From the NCBI RefSeq assembly GCF_016861655.1, contig NZ_BOLN01000003.1, forward strand, positions 1 through 64,000: a stretch of DNA of 64,000 nucleotides, written 5' to 3'. This stretch comes from Levilactobacillus lanxiensis. GTDB lineage: Bacteria; Bacillota; Bacilli; Lactobacillales; Lactobacillaceae. The notes under the pieces were generated by a model. The model saw only the letters and a list, made by a program, of their open reading frames with translations. It made no database searches and had not been told where the DNA came from. The position numbers and the translations under genes are program-made. This document shows, one piece after another, positions 32,707 to 39,802 of this stretch (position 1 is its first letter; each line of letters opens with the position of its first letter).

Positions 32707-32784
32707 GTCATTGTTGGTGTGAGGCACTGGGCCAGACACGCGTATACCTTCCATTTTAGGCTATCTAACGCTAAATGACAACGC

Positions 32785-33006
32785 TTACTGCTGGCGGTGA
32801 AAGACGTCGTACAGATTGATACTAGCTTCCAATAACATCCCAAACGTCATGAGCCACATGGCCAGCATATCTTGGTGGGCTAACATACAGCCAAGCAGGA
32901 TAATGTAGAGAATAAATAGAATAACCGCTGATGATTTGTGATTCAAAATATTACTCCCTTTGAAGAATTTAAGTAAAAATGCGTTAACGAATGCTACCAA
33001 TTTCAT
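32785..33006 (-). CDS. Small two-helix membrane protein
   Basis: A 73-aa (from ATG 33006, GGGGAAG upstream) or 53-aa protein (from TTG 32946, AAAGGGAG upstream); the start is not resolved. It has two hydrophobic helices, SSAVILFILYIILLGCML and LAMWLMTFGMLLEASI, then YDVFHRQQ. Family unknown. It stands alone between the reductase and repeat D. Confidence 0.55.
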   Translation of the reverse strand: MKLVAFVNAFLLKFFKGSNILNHKSSAVILFILYIILLGCMLAHQDMLAMWLMTFGMLLEASINLYDVFHRQQ

Positions 33007-33140
33007 TGTAGTCTTCCCCGGCACAAAAGGTTACTATCGTTCCCATTAGAAATGCTTGCGTTTCTCTAAAAGATTGCGTAGAACTGAACGAATTAGGCGC
33101 CTGAACCCCCTAATTTCTAGTACAATGAAGGTGTATTCGT

Positions 33141-33340
33141 AAACGCGTGTGAGTGCCTTCGGGTCGGTGAAAATGAGCCGGTACGCGGTGGGCGCCCGGC
33201 TGGAGCCAAAGAGCGGTCTCCAGCCTTACTTTGAGCCGGAAATCGCGTCTCAAAGATAGCAGTTATCTAAGCGGCAAATCCGCTAAGATAACTCCCACGG
33301 CTGAGCTCATTTTCACCGACCCTGCGGCTGACACTGGTTT
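33141..33340 (+). repeat. Dispersed structured repeat, copy D (best-preserved)
   Basis: A 200-bp element. Closing arms GGGTCGGTGAAAATGAGC (33161-33178) and GCTCATTTTCACCGACCC pair perfectly over 18 bp, extended by GTGT/ACAC and AAAC/GTTT at the tips. Inside are three hairpins: GGCTGGAG/CTCCAGCC, TTTGAG/CTCAAA, and AGTTATCT...AGCGG/CCGCT...AGATAACT. No coding frame is convincing. It reads as a cloverleaf-like structured RNA or a small non-autonomous mobile element. Confidence 0.75.
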
Positions 33341-33487
33341 AGCCCGTAGAGTCGTTCAGCCAGCTGTGATGAAACAGAAAATATGTGTCCTTGTTAGTAG
33401 TCAGGGATACGGTGATAGCAAGTGGGCACCACTAAGAATTTATGATTTCTCGGAATACGTAAACGTAGAAGTAAGTGCAAAAGATTG

Positions 33488-33541
33488 TGCGCCCACAGCG
33501 TTCCGGTCTATTTTCACCGGCCTGGAGACGCCAAAGAACGA
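33488..33541 (-). repeat. Fragment of the dispersed repeat (copy H)
   Basis: On the - strand, GGCGTCTCCAGGCCGGTG, then AAAATAGACCGG, then CGCTGTGGGCGC match the left arm and first conserved block of the family. The rest is missing, so it is a remnant. It lies 31 bp upstream of the P-type ATPase start. Confidence 0.5.
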
Positions 33542-33571
33542 GTAACCCAAAGAAAGGGAGGTTGCGGGGAA

Positions 33572-35917
33572 ATGACCACAACAGAACGTTATGAAACGCC
33601 GTTAGATCAAGGATTAACGGCGGATGAAGTTGCGCAGCGGGTGGCTGCTGGTCAGCAGAATGACCCCTTACCCCCGCTGACCCGAAGTGTGAAACAAATC
33701 TTTCGGGATAATCTATTAACCCTCTTTAATTTAATCAACGTACTGCTGGGAGCCTTAGTCTTGGTTACCGGCAGCTATAAAAATCTCCTCTTCTTGGGCG
33801 TTGTCGTGGTCAACACCGGAATCGGTATTTTCCAAGAAATCCGGTCCAAACGGCAAGTCGACAAGCTGGCACTCCTGTCTGAGGGCACGATTGATGTGCT
33901 GCGGGATGGGCAACTGACGGCGCGGCACCAGGATGACATCGTGAGTGACGACCTGCTCGAACTCCACCGCGGGGACCAGATTCCTGTCGATGGCCTGATT
34001 CGGGAGACCGCTGGACTAGAGGTCGATGAATCCCAAATTACTGGGGAGTCCACGCCAATTTTAAAGGCGACGGGCGACTCGTTGATTTCCGGCAGTGTCC
34101 TCCTCGGGGGCCGTGCCATGGTGCAGGCCACCACGGTCGGTCACGGTAGCTTTGTGAAACAGTTGGCGCATTCGGCCAAGCAAAAGCGGCGGAGTGCCAG
34201 TCAGTTGCTCATCATTATTAATCGTATTATTAAAGTATTGACGTTTGCCATTATCCCTTTGGGGGCGGCCTTATTCGTGTCCGCCATGTTGCGGGGACAG
34301 AGCCAGAACCGCGCCATCCTGGGAACTGTCGCCTCAATGGTCGGCATGATTCCGGAGGGCTTGGTCCTATTGACCTCGGTAGCGCTCGCGGCCGGGGCCT
34401 TCACCCTGGGGCGTCACAACGTGTTGGTGCGGGAATTACCCGCCATCGAGGCGCTGGCCAGGGTCGACGTGCTGTGTTTGGACAAGACCGGGACCATCAC
34501 CAATGGCCAACTACAGCTTGACCGGGTGGAACCGCTGGCCAATGTGCCAGCAGCAGACCTCCAAACGCGGTTGGCTCAGCTAGTGGCAGCGACCGGCGAC
34601 GATAACGAAACGGCGCAGGCGGTCCAGCAGGCGTACGGCTCACCAGAAGTCGCGGCGCAGGATGTCTTACCGTTCTCCTCCGGGCGTAAATGGAGTGGGG
34701 CGGTCATTGACGGCCACGCAACGCTCATGGGCGCACCGGAATTCATTTTCGACACGGTGCCCAGTGACGTCCAGCAACGTATTCAGAGCCTGGCGGCTGA
34801 GGGCTACCGGGTCCTGTTACTGGCGGAAGCGGAACAGCTCACGACGCCCAAGCCAACGAAACCGCGGGCCATCGGGCTGATTTTGATTACCGATGAACTG
34901 CGGCCGCGTGCCAAGGATACGTTCGGTTTCTTTGCCAATCAGGACGTGGCCTTGAAGGTCATTTCCGGGGACAATCCCGTGACGGTGGCCAGTATTGCCG
35001 GCCGGGCGGGCATCGCGGGGGCCCAACAATTGGTCGATATGAGCCAGGTGGGCGCCAACCCAGACTATGCCCAACTTGTGGCCGACTATAATGTGTTTGG
35101 TCGGGTCACGCCGCAACAAAAGGAACAGCTGATCAAGGCCTACCAGGAAGCCGGGCACACGGTCGCCATGACCGGTGACGGGGTCAACGACCTGTTGGCG
35201 CTACGTCAGGCCGACTGCAGCATTGCCATGGCCTCCGGGAGTGAAGCCACTAAGAGTCTGGCCGACTTTGTCCTGGTCAACTCGAACTTTGACGCCATGA
35301 TCAACGTCTTAAATGAAGGTCGCCGGGTCATCAACAACATTGAGCGGGTGGCCTCGCTGTTCCTGATCAAGACCATGTACTCGGTCGCGCTCACGCTGAT
35401 TTTCATCTTCATGAGTCGCAGCTACCCGTTTGAACCAATTCAGCTGACGCCCATTTCCTCCCTAATGGTGGGGATTCCCACGTTCTTCCTGGCCCTGCAG
35501 CCCAACTACGCGCGGATTGCCGGCCGCTTTATGAAGCAAGTTATGGAAATTGCGGCGCCGGCAGCCATCTGCGTGGTCGGCTACATCCTGGTCATTATGG
35601 CGATTGGCACGCAATTTCATCTGAGTTTTGCGACGACCTCCACGTTGAGCGTGTTGATCACGGGGCTGATCAGTCTCAATGCCCTGGTCATGGTCGCACG
35701 CCCGCTGAACCGATTCAAGGTCGGTCTGGTCGCGTTGATGGCGGGGTTGTTTGCGGTCATCTTCATCTTCTTTGGCCCCATCTTCTCGCTGGTCAGCCTG
35801 TTGAATTGGCAATTAGCGCTGATTTACCTGCCCCTGATGATTAGTGTGATTCCAGTGTTCATCCTGGTTCAGGACGGACTGGGGCACCGAATTCTCAGTA
35901 AGATTCGTTGGCGCTAG
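33572..35917 (+). CDS. P-type cation ATPase (HAD-IC, CtpE-like)
   Basis: A 781-aa ion pump. Phosphatase loop ITGEST near residue 156, TM4 motif MIPEGLVLLTS near 262, phosphorylation site DKTGTIT near 304, hinge GDGVNDLLAL near 536, and six C-terminal TM helices. No CPC heavy-metal motif; the PEGL pattern is like CtpE/YloB-type calcium or manganese pumps, so calcium or another divalent cation is likely. The ATG at 33572 has GGGAGG about 10 nt upstream and GCGGGGA closer. Its upstream region contains repeat D and fragment H. Confidence 0.88.
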   Translation: MTTTERYETPLDQGLTADEVAQRVAAGQQNDPLPPLTRSVKQIFRDNLLTLFNLINVLLGALVLVTGSYKNLLFLGVVVVNTGIGIFQEIRSKRQVDKLALLSEGTIDVLRDGQLTARHQDDIVSDDLLELHRGDQIPVDGLIRETAGLEVDESQITGESTPILKATGDSLISGSVLLGGRAMVQATTVGHGSFVKQLAHSAKQKRRSASQLLIIINRIIKVLTFAIIPLGAALFVSAMLRGQSQNRAILGTVASMVGMIPEGLVLLTSVALAAGAFTLGRHNVLVRELPAIEALARVDVLCLDKTGTITNGQLQLDRVEPLANVPAADLQTRLAQLVAATGDDNETAQAVQQAYGSPEVAAQDVLPFSSGRKWSGAVIDGHATLMGAPEFIFDTVPSDVQQRIQSLAAEGYRVLLLAEAEQLTTPKPTKPRAIGLILITDELRPRAKDTFGFFANQDVALKVISGDNPVTVASIAGRAGIAGAQQLVDMSQVGANPDYAQLVADYNVFGRVTPQQKEQLIKAYQEAGHTVAMTGDGVNDLLALRQADCSIAMASGSEATKSLADFVLVNSNFDAMINVLNEGRRVINNIERVASLFLIKTMYSVALTLIFIFMSRSYPFEPIQLTPISSLMVGIPTFFLALQPNYARIAGRFMKQVMEIAAPAAICVVGYILVIMAIGTQFHLSFATTSTLSVLITGLISLNALVMVARPLNRFKVGLVALMAGLFAVIFIFFGPIFSLVSLLNWQLALIYLPLMISVIPVFILVQDGLGHRILSKIRWR

Positions 35918-36006
35918 ATGAATTGTCGTTTTTAGCCTTTAGCTAGTCACTAAGACTAGATTATATGTTATAATCGGAACTAGAAACGGAAGGGTAGGGA
36001 AAAGAC

Positions 36007-36531
36007 ATGGCTGATTTTAATCAATATACGCGGTGGGAACACCAGATGCACGGAGTTAAATTACCTCGGTGGGACGATTTACCCAAGTTTGACCTCTATA
36101 TGGACCAGGTAACGGCGCTGATCAATGATGTTTTGGGCCCCTTGGGTGTCGACACGATTACCCCGGCGATGATCAATAATTACGTGAAGCATAACGTGAT
36201 TTTGGCCCCCGTCAAGAAGAAGTATCAGACCATGCAGCTGACCGATATTTTAATGATCAGCCTCCTGAAGCCCATGTTCCAAACGGATACGGTCCGTTCG
36301 GGGATCGACCAGATTACGGCGGGTGATTACCCCAAGCAGGCCTATGACAACTTCATTGACAGCCTGGAAGACCGGCTCCACCATTTAGGTGAGGACCAGG
36401 TTCAACCGGCAGCCAAGGATTTGAACGAAAAACTCATGCAGGTTGCCGTCGACGCGGTCGTTGCGCGCCTGCAATCAGAAAAGCTGCTACATCTCATCAA
36501 GCGACCTTTACGAAAAATTGAAAAGAAATAA
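36007..36531 (+). CDS. DUF1836 domain protein
   Basis: A 174-aa cytosolic protein. LPRWDDLPKFDLYMDQV, then TITPAMINNYVKHNVILAPVKKKYQTMQL and ILMISLLKPMF are the hallmarks of DUF1836, a Firmicute family with a MerR-like helical start. Function is unproven; DNA binding has been suggested from fold. TATAAT precedes it (35968-35973), with GGAAGGG before the ATG. Confidence 0.85.
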   Translation: MADFNQYTRWEHQMHGVKLPRWDDLPKFDLYMDQVTALINDVLGPLGVDTITPAMINNYVKHNVILAPVKKKYQTMQLTDILMISLLKPMFQTDTVRSGIDQITAGDYPKQAYDNFIDSLEDRLHHLGEDQVQPAAKDLNEKLMQVAVDAVVARLQSEKLLHLIKRPLRKIEKK

Positions 36532-36534
36532 TCA

Positions 36535-36573
36535 AAAAATGCCATCCTGGATATTAGTGGGATGGCATTTTTA
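36535..36573 (+). terminator. Intrinsic terminator
   Basis: AAAATGCCATCC pairs with GGGATGGCATTTTT around an 11-nt loop, just after DUF1836. Confidence 0.85.
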
Positions 36574-36640
36574 TAGCTGAGCATGAAAATTGTCTTTCAT
36601 TGCCATGACAGATATGATGACTGAAACGGAGGTGGTAGGC

Positions 36641-36877
36641 ATGATTGTAGAAGCTCAAAAGCAGGGGGATTCACTTATGGTACCGATTCCAGCCGGTATT
36701 GATGTCCAGGAAGAAACCGAATTTGATGTTGTCCAGGAAAAGAGTGGCGTCATTTCTTTAGTTCCGGTACATGAGAACTTTTTTGCGCAAAGGCCCGAAT
36801 ATGATTTACGTGCGGAAATTGCGAAATTGAAGCTTGGTGATAATGGCCAATCAGTGGGAAAGGAAAATACCTGGTAA
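36641..36877 (+). CDS. MazE/AbrB-type antitoxin, orphan
   Basis: A 78-aa protein. The start MIVEAQKQGDSLMVPIPAG resembles the SpoVT-AbrB swapped-hairpin of MazE, followed by ETEFDVVQEKSGVISLVP and an acidic, helical C-terminus that in MazE covers the toxin. ATG 36641 follows GGAGGTGG. No MazF-like gene follows; the next 125 bp are non-coding and end at a terminator. Either the toxin was lost or this is a solitary regulator. Confidence 0.7.
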   Translation: MIVEAQKQGDSLMVPIPAGIDVQEETEFDVVQEKSGVISLVPVHENFFAQRPEYDLRAEIAKLKLGDNGQSVGKENTW

Positions 36878-36946
36878 TTTTTCAAGACAGATGATTCAGT
36901 CCGGTGTGATCCAGAATTGCATTCAAGGTATTGAAGCTAGTAATGA

Positions 36947-36994
36947 ATAAAACCACCAAGCATCAGGAGAATTCCTGGCTACTTGGCGGTTTTA
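36947..36994. terminator. Bidirectional terminator
   Basis: AAAACCACCAAG pairs with CTTGGCGGTTTT (one mismatch) around an inner AGGA/TCCT, with T on both sides. It serves the convergent antitoxin and GDPD genes. Confidence 0.8.
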
Positions 36995-37003
36995 GCATTC
37001 AGT

Positions 37004-38797
37004 CTATTGCGTCTGCGTCTCCAACGACAAATCATTCATAAACGTCAAAAGCAAGTTGGCGTAGCTCGGATGATCCGTATTGTCCTTGATTTCCTGTTGA
37101 ATCAGCGACAGGTTGTTGGTGATGACGCCGTTGACGCCCATGAACATCATCTGGTCCAAATTGGTGATGGTATCAATATCCCAAGCATAAACCTTCTTGT
37201 GTTCATGAGCGGCCTGATCGATAAAGGTATCGTTCAGGGTCGTCGATTCCATGGTGTAGGCGTTGGCCCGAGTCTGTGGGAACGTCAGGTTGTAGGGCAT
37301 GATGTAGCTGACAAACAGCTGCGGGTGCTCTTTTTTCAGCCGGTTCATAATTTTGTAACTCAGTGTGTGAACCTGCTCATGGTTTGCCATAATTCGTGAC
37401 CCAAATTGCCGGTAGAAGCGTTCGGGGAGGTCCTTGGTGTCGGCCCCGCCCGTCTTGATTTCGATCAGCAGTTTCTGGTGATGGGCAATAGCCGTGTTCA
37501 GGTAATGATTGAAGCTCGGAATCTTCGCCTGGTAGCCATTTTCCGTGACCGTGATCTGAGTCAATTGCTTCAGCGTCAGTTTGGAGACGGATTTCTTAAT
37601 ATTAGCGAGCGCCTTCAGATTGGCGTCGTGCATGACCACAAACTGATGATCCTTAGTCATGCGGACGTCCATTTCCACGTAGTCGGGCCGCTCCTTGCTG
37701 GTCTTGACCATGGCGGGAATCGTGTTCTGCACGCCGTTGCCGTTATCGACACCCCGGTGGGCAATCGTCAGCGGCTTGCTCATGGCGAGACCGTTTAGAT
37801 AAATCAGGTTGAACCCGACCAGAGCGGCACTGATGACGACCAAACCGCTCGTAATCAACAGGCGCGTCCGGAACTTAGTCTTCGCCGGTTCGCGGAAGCT
37901 AAACAGGGACAGCGGCGTGCGGCGATGGGCCTCGTGACTGCTGAGGATGACCATCATGAACAGTACGGTGGCGTAGCAGACGATAAACTCCGTAATGACC
38001 TCCATCAAAAAGAGGTTCACGGTGGCCGCAACTAGTCCGAAGCTGGTCTTGTCGAAGAGCACTTGTCCGATATAAAGTGCGGCATAGATGACAAAGACGG
38101 CCGCACTGACCAGGGCCAGCGTCACAATAATTTTGCTAAAGTAGTTCCAAAAGTTGCGGCGCGTCTGTTGCCAGCTGAGGCGAATGGCCTCACGGCTGTG
38201 GTAGTGGTCGATCATCATCAGGGGCAACACGGCAATCAACCGAATCCCCAGGTAGGCAGCGGCAACGTAGAAGATGCCTAGCAGAACCGTCCACACGGGA
38301 TTTTCCATTAAATAACTAATGATAAATGCCGGAATCTTGGCCTTGTTGAGTAGTGGCGTGGTAAATAGTTCGCTCCCAAACGGGATGATGACGATGAAGT
38401 ACCCAATAAAGAAGAGAAATGTGCTAGGGGAGGCGCCGGCAATGCTGCGGACGGTGTCGCTCAGTAGTGCGCGCGTGGAATCCGGTCGCCCGGTCCGGAT
38501 ATTGGTGATTCCCAACAATAGATAGGCGAATTGCCAGTAAATTAGGGTGACCACCGCCAACAGGATCAGCAGGAGACCAATAATGGCCAGGGGATGCTTC
38601 AGCGTGATGGCGGCGATATTGGTGTAAGACACGTAAGGGACGTGCTGCCATTTCAACAGTGCTGCGGTCAGCCAGGTAAAGGCCGGCACCGCTAAGTAGC
38701 TAATGACCAGGTTGGTGATAAAGACTAGGGTGACGTAGCTGCCCCAGTGTTGGAAAAAATGGCGGGTTGATTCTCGCCAGAACTGCCATGCCTGCAC
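37004..38797 (-). CDS. Membrane-anchored glycerophosphodiester phosphodiesterase
   Basis: A 597-aa protein. The N-terminal half (about residues 1-330) has about eight hydrophobic segments, as in the GDPD membrane domain. The C-terminal GDPD barrel begins IAHRGVDNGNGVQNTIPAM near 345, with DYVEMDVRMTKD and FVVMHDANL carrying the catalytic His and acidic metal ligands. It may hydrolyse glycerophosphodiesters or lipoteichoic/teichoic acid material outside the membrane. GTG 38797 is preferred (GAGAGGAG at 9 nt); a TTG at 38806 touches that site. Confidence 0.88.
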   Translation of the reverse strand: MQAWQFWRESTRHFFQHWGSYVTLVFITNLVISYLAVPAFTWLTAALLKWQHVPYVSYTNIAAITLKHPLAIIGLLLILLAVVTLIYWQFAYLLLGITNIRTGRPDSTRALLSDTVRSIAGASPSTFLFFIGYFIVIIPFGSELFTTPLLNKAKIPAFIISYLMENPVWTVLLGIFYVAAAYLGIRLIAVLPLMMIDHYHSREAIRLSWQQTRRNFWNYFSKIIVTLALVSAAVFVIYAALYIGQVLFDKTSFGLVAATVNLFLMEVITEFIVCYATVLFMMVILSSHEAHRRTPLSLFSFREPAKTKFRTRLLITSGLVVISAALVGFNLIYLNGLAMSKPLTIAHRGVDNGNGVQNTIPAMVKTSKERPDYVEMDVRMTKDHQFVVMHDANLKALANIKKSVSKLTLKQLTQITVTENGYQAKIPSFNHYLNTAIAHHQKLLIEIKTGGADTKDLPERFYRQFGSRIMANHEQVHTLSYKIMNRLKKEHPQLFVSYIMPYNLTFPQTRANAYTMESTTLNDTFIDQAAHEHKKVYAWDIDTITNLDQMMFMGVNGVITNNLSLIQQEIKDNTDHPSYANLLLTFMNDLSLETQTQ

Positions 38798-38853
38798 AGT
38801 CCTCAACTCCTCTCAATAACAAATATTATGTATTGCTTTGAACCTGTGAAATT

Positions 38854-39040
38854 GTGGTGCCGTCGCCTCCGGGGCGGGGAAAATAGGTCGTGACGCTGTG
38901 GGGAGGACGCCTGAAGCCTGAGAAGCGGTCTTCAGACTTGCTTTGAGCCGCCAAAGGCGCGTCTCAAAGTCACCATTTCCTGAGGTTCCCTCAGGAAATC
39001 CCACGGCTGAACCTATTTTCCCCGCCCCTGCGGCTGACAC
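38854..39040 (+). repeat. Dispersed structured repeat, copy E
   Basis: Closing arms GGGGCGGGGAAAATAGGT and ACCTATTTTCCCCGCCCC pair over 18 bp with a sequence different from copy D at several positions, changed on both sides. Inner stems CTGAAG/CTTCAG, TTTGAG/CTCAAA and ATTTCCTGAGG/CCTCAGGAAAT replace the corresponding hairpins of D. Confidence 0.75.
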
Positions 39041-39120
39041 AGTGACTCTGATTGTACGGTGGTGATATTTGTTTCTGGTCGTTTTCTGGTTTTGTTTCTC
39101 CAGTATGGTGTTGATTTGAA

Positions 39121-39267
39121 ACGCTGTGGGTAAGACGCCCCGAGCCAAAGGGCGGTCTCGGGACTTGCTTTGAGCCGCCAAGAGCGCGTCTCAAAGTCAC
39201 CATTTCCTGAGGTTCCCTCAGGAAATCCCATGGCTGAGCCCATTTCTGGCGCCCCTGCGGCTGACAC
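39121..39267 (+). repeat. Tandem partial repeat, copy F
   Basis: Shares ACGCTGTGGG, the TTTGAG/CTCAAA stem and the ATTTCCTGAGG/CCTCAGGAAAT hairpin with copy E, at a constant offset of 227-228 bp, and lacks the left closing arm. The 60-bp tail after each copy (TGACTCTGATTGTACGGTGG and onward) is also duplicated, so E plus its tail was copied in tandem as one unit (38893-39120 and 39121-39348). Confidence 0.7.
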
Positions 39268-39348
39268 GGTGACTCTGATTGTACGGTGGTGGTATTTGTT
39301 CCTGGTCGTTTTCTGGTTTTGTTTCTACCAACGGGTTGCTGGCTTGAG

Positions 39349-39629
39349 ACACTGTGAGATGTGATTAAAACGTCATTACTGCCATTCTACATATAGTCAG
39401 TCGGCAAACAATTATTCCCTTAAACGGCTTCCATATCTACTACTTTAGCATAATCTCTAGAGAACAACCGGAGAAAATAGTTGGTTACTTCAGGGTATTT
39501 CAGCTAGTGGGGGATGCGGGGAGGGAGAGCGGGCTAATTTAGGTGGTTTTCATAAAAATCATGAAAACAAAACAGTTAGATAGTGATCTAATTCACAGAC
39601 TTATTTAACCAGAATTTTCTTTTGTAAGT
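39349..39629. other. Non-coding region upstream of adhE
   Basis: About 280 bp of AT-rich sequence between the repeat pair and the adhE control region. I see no gene or clear structured element here. Confidence 0.5.
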
Positions 39630-39644
39630 TTGTATGCGCTTTCA
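39630..39644. promoter_or_regulatory. cre-like site upstream of adhE
   Basis: TTGTATGCGCTTTCA matches the catabolite-responsive element with one mismatch at a fixed A. It lies about 80 bp upstream of the -35 box. Confidence 0.5.
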
Positions 39645-39698
39645 TTCTTGACGAGCCTAACCCCTGTCACTAATGGGTTAACTAGCTAAACAAATTAA

Positions 39699-39716
39699 TT
39701 GTGATATTTTTAACAA
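39699..39716. promoter_or_regulatory. Rex operator upstream of adhE
   Basis: TTGTGATATTTTTAACAA fits the Rex redox-repressor consensus (TTGTGA/TTGTTA arms with an AT core). It ends 7 bp before the -35 box, where Rex would repress when NADH is low. Confidence 0.7.
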
Positions 39717-39723
39717 AAAGGGC

Positions 39724-39751
39724 TTGCGTAATTTTAAAATCATGATATGAT
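39724..39751 (+). promoter_or_regulatory. adhE promoter
   Basis: TTGCGT (39724-39729) and TATGAT (39746-39751) with a 16-bp spacer; the start codon is 51 bp downstream. Confidence 0.6.
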
Positions 39752-39802
39752 ATATCTCGTGAAGAAGTTAACAAGGATGTTTTCAAAAATGGAGGCATAA
39801 GA

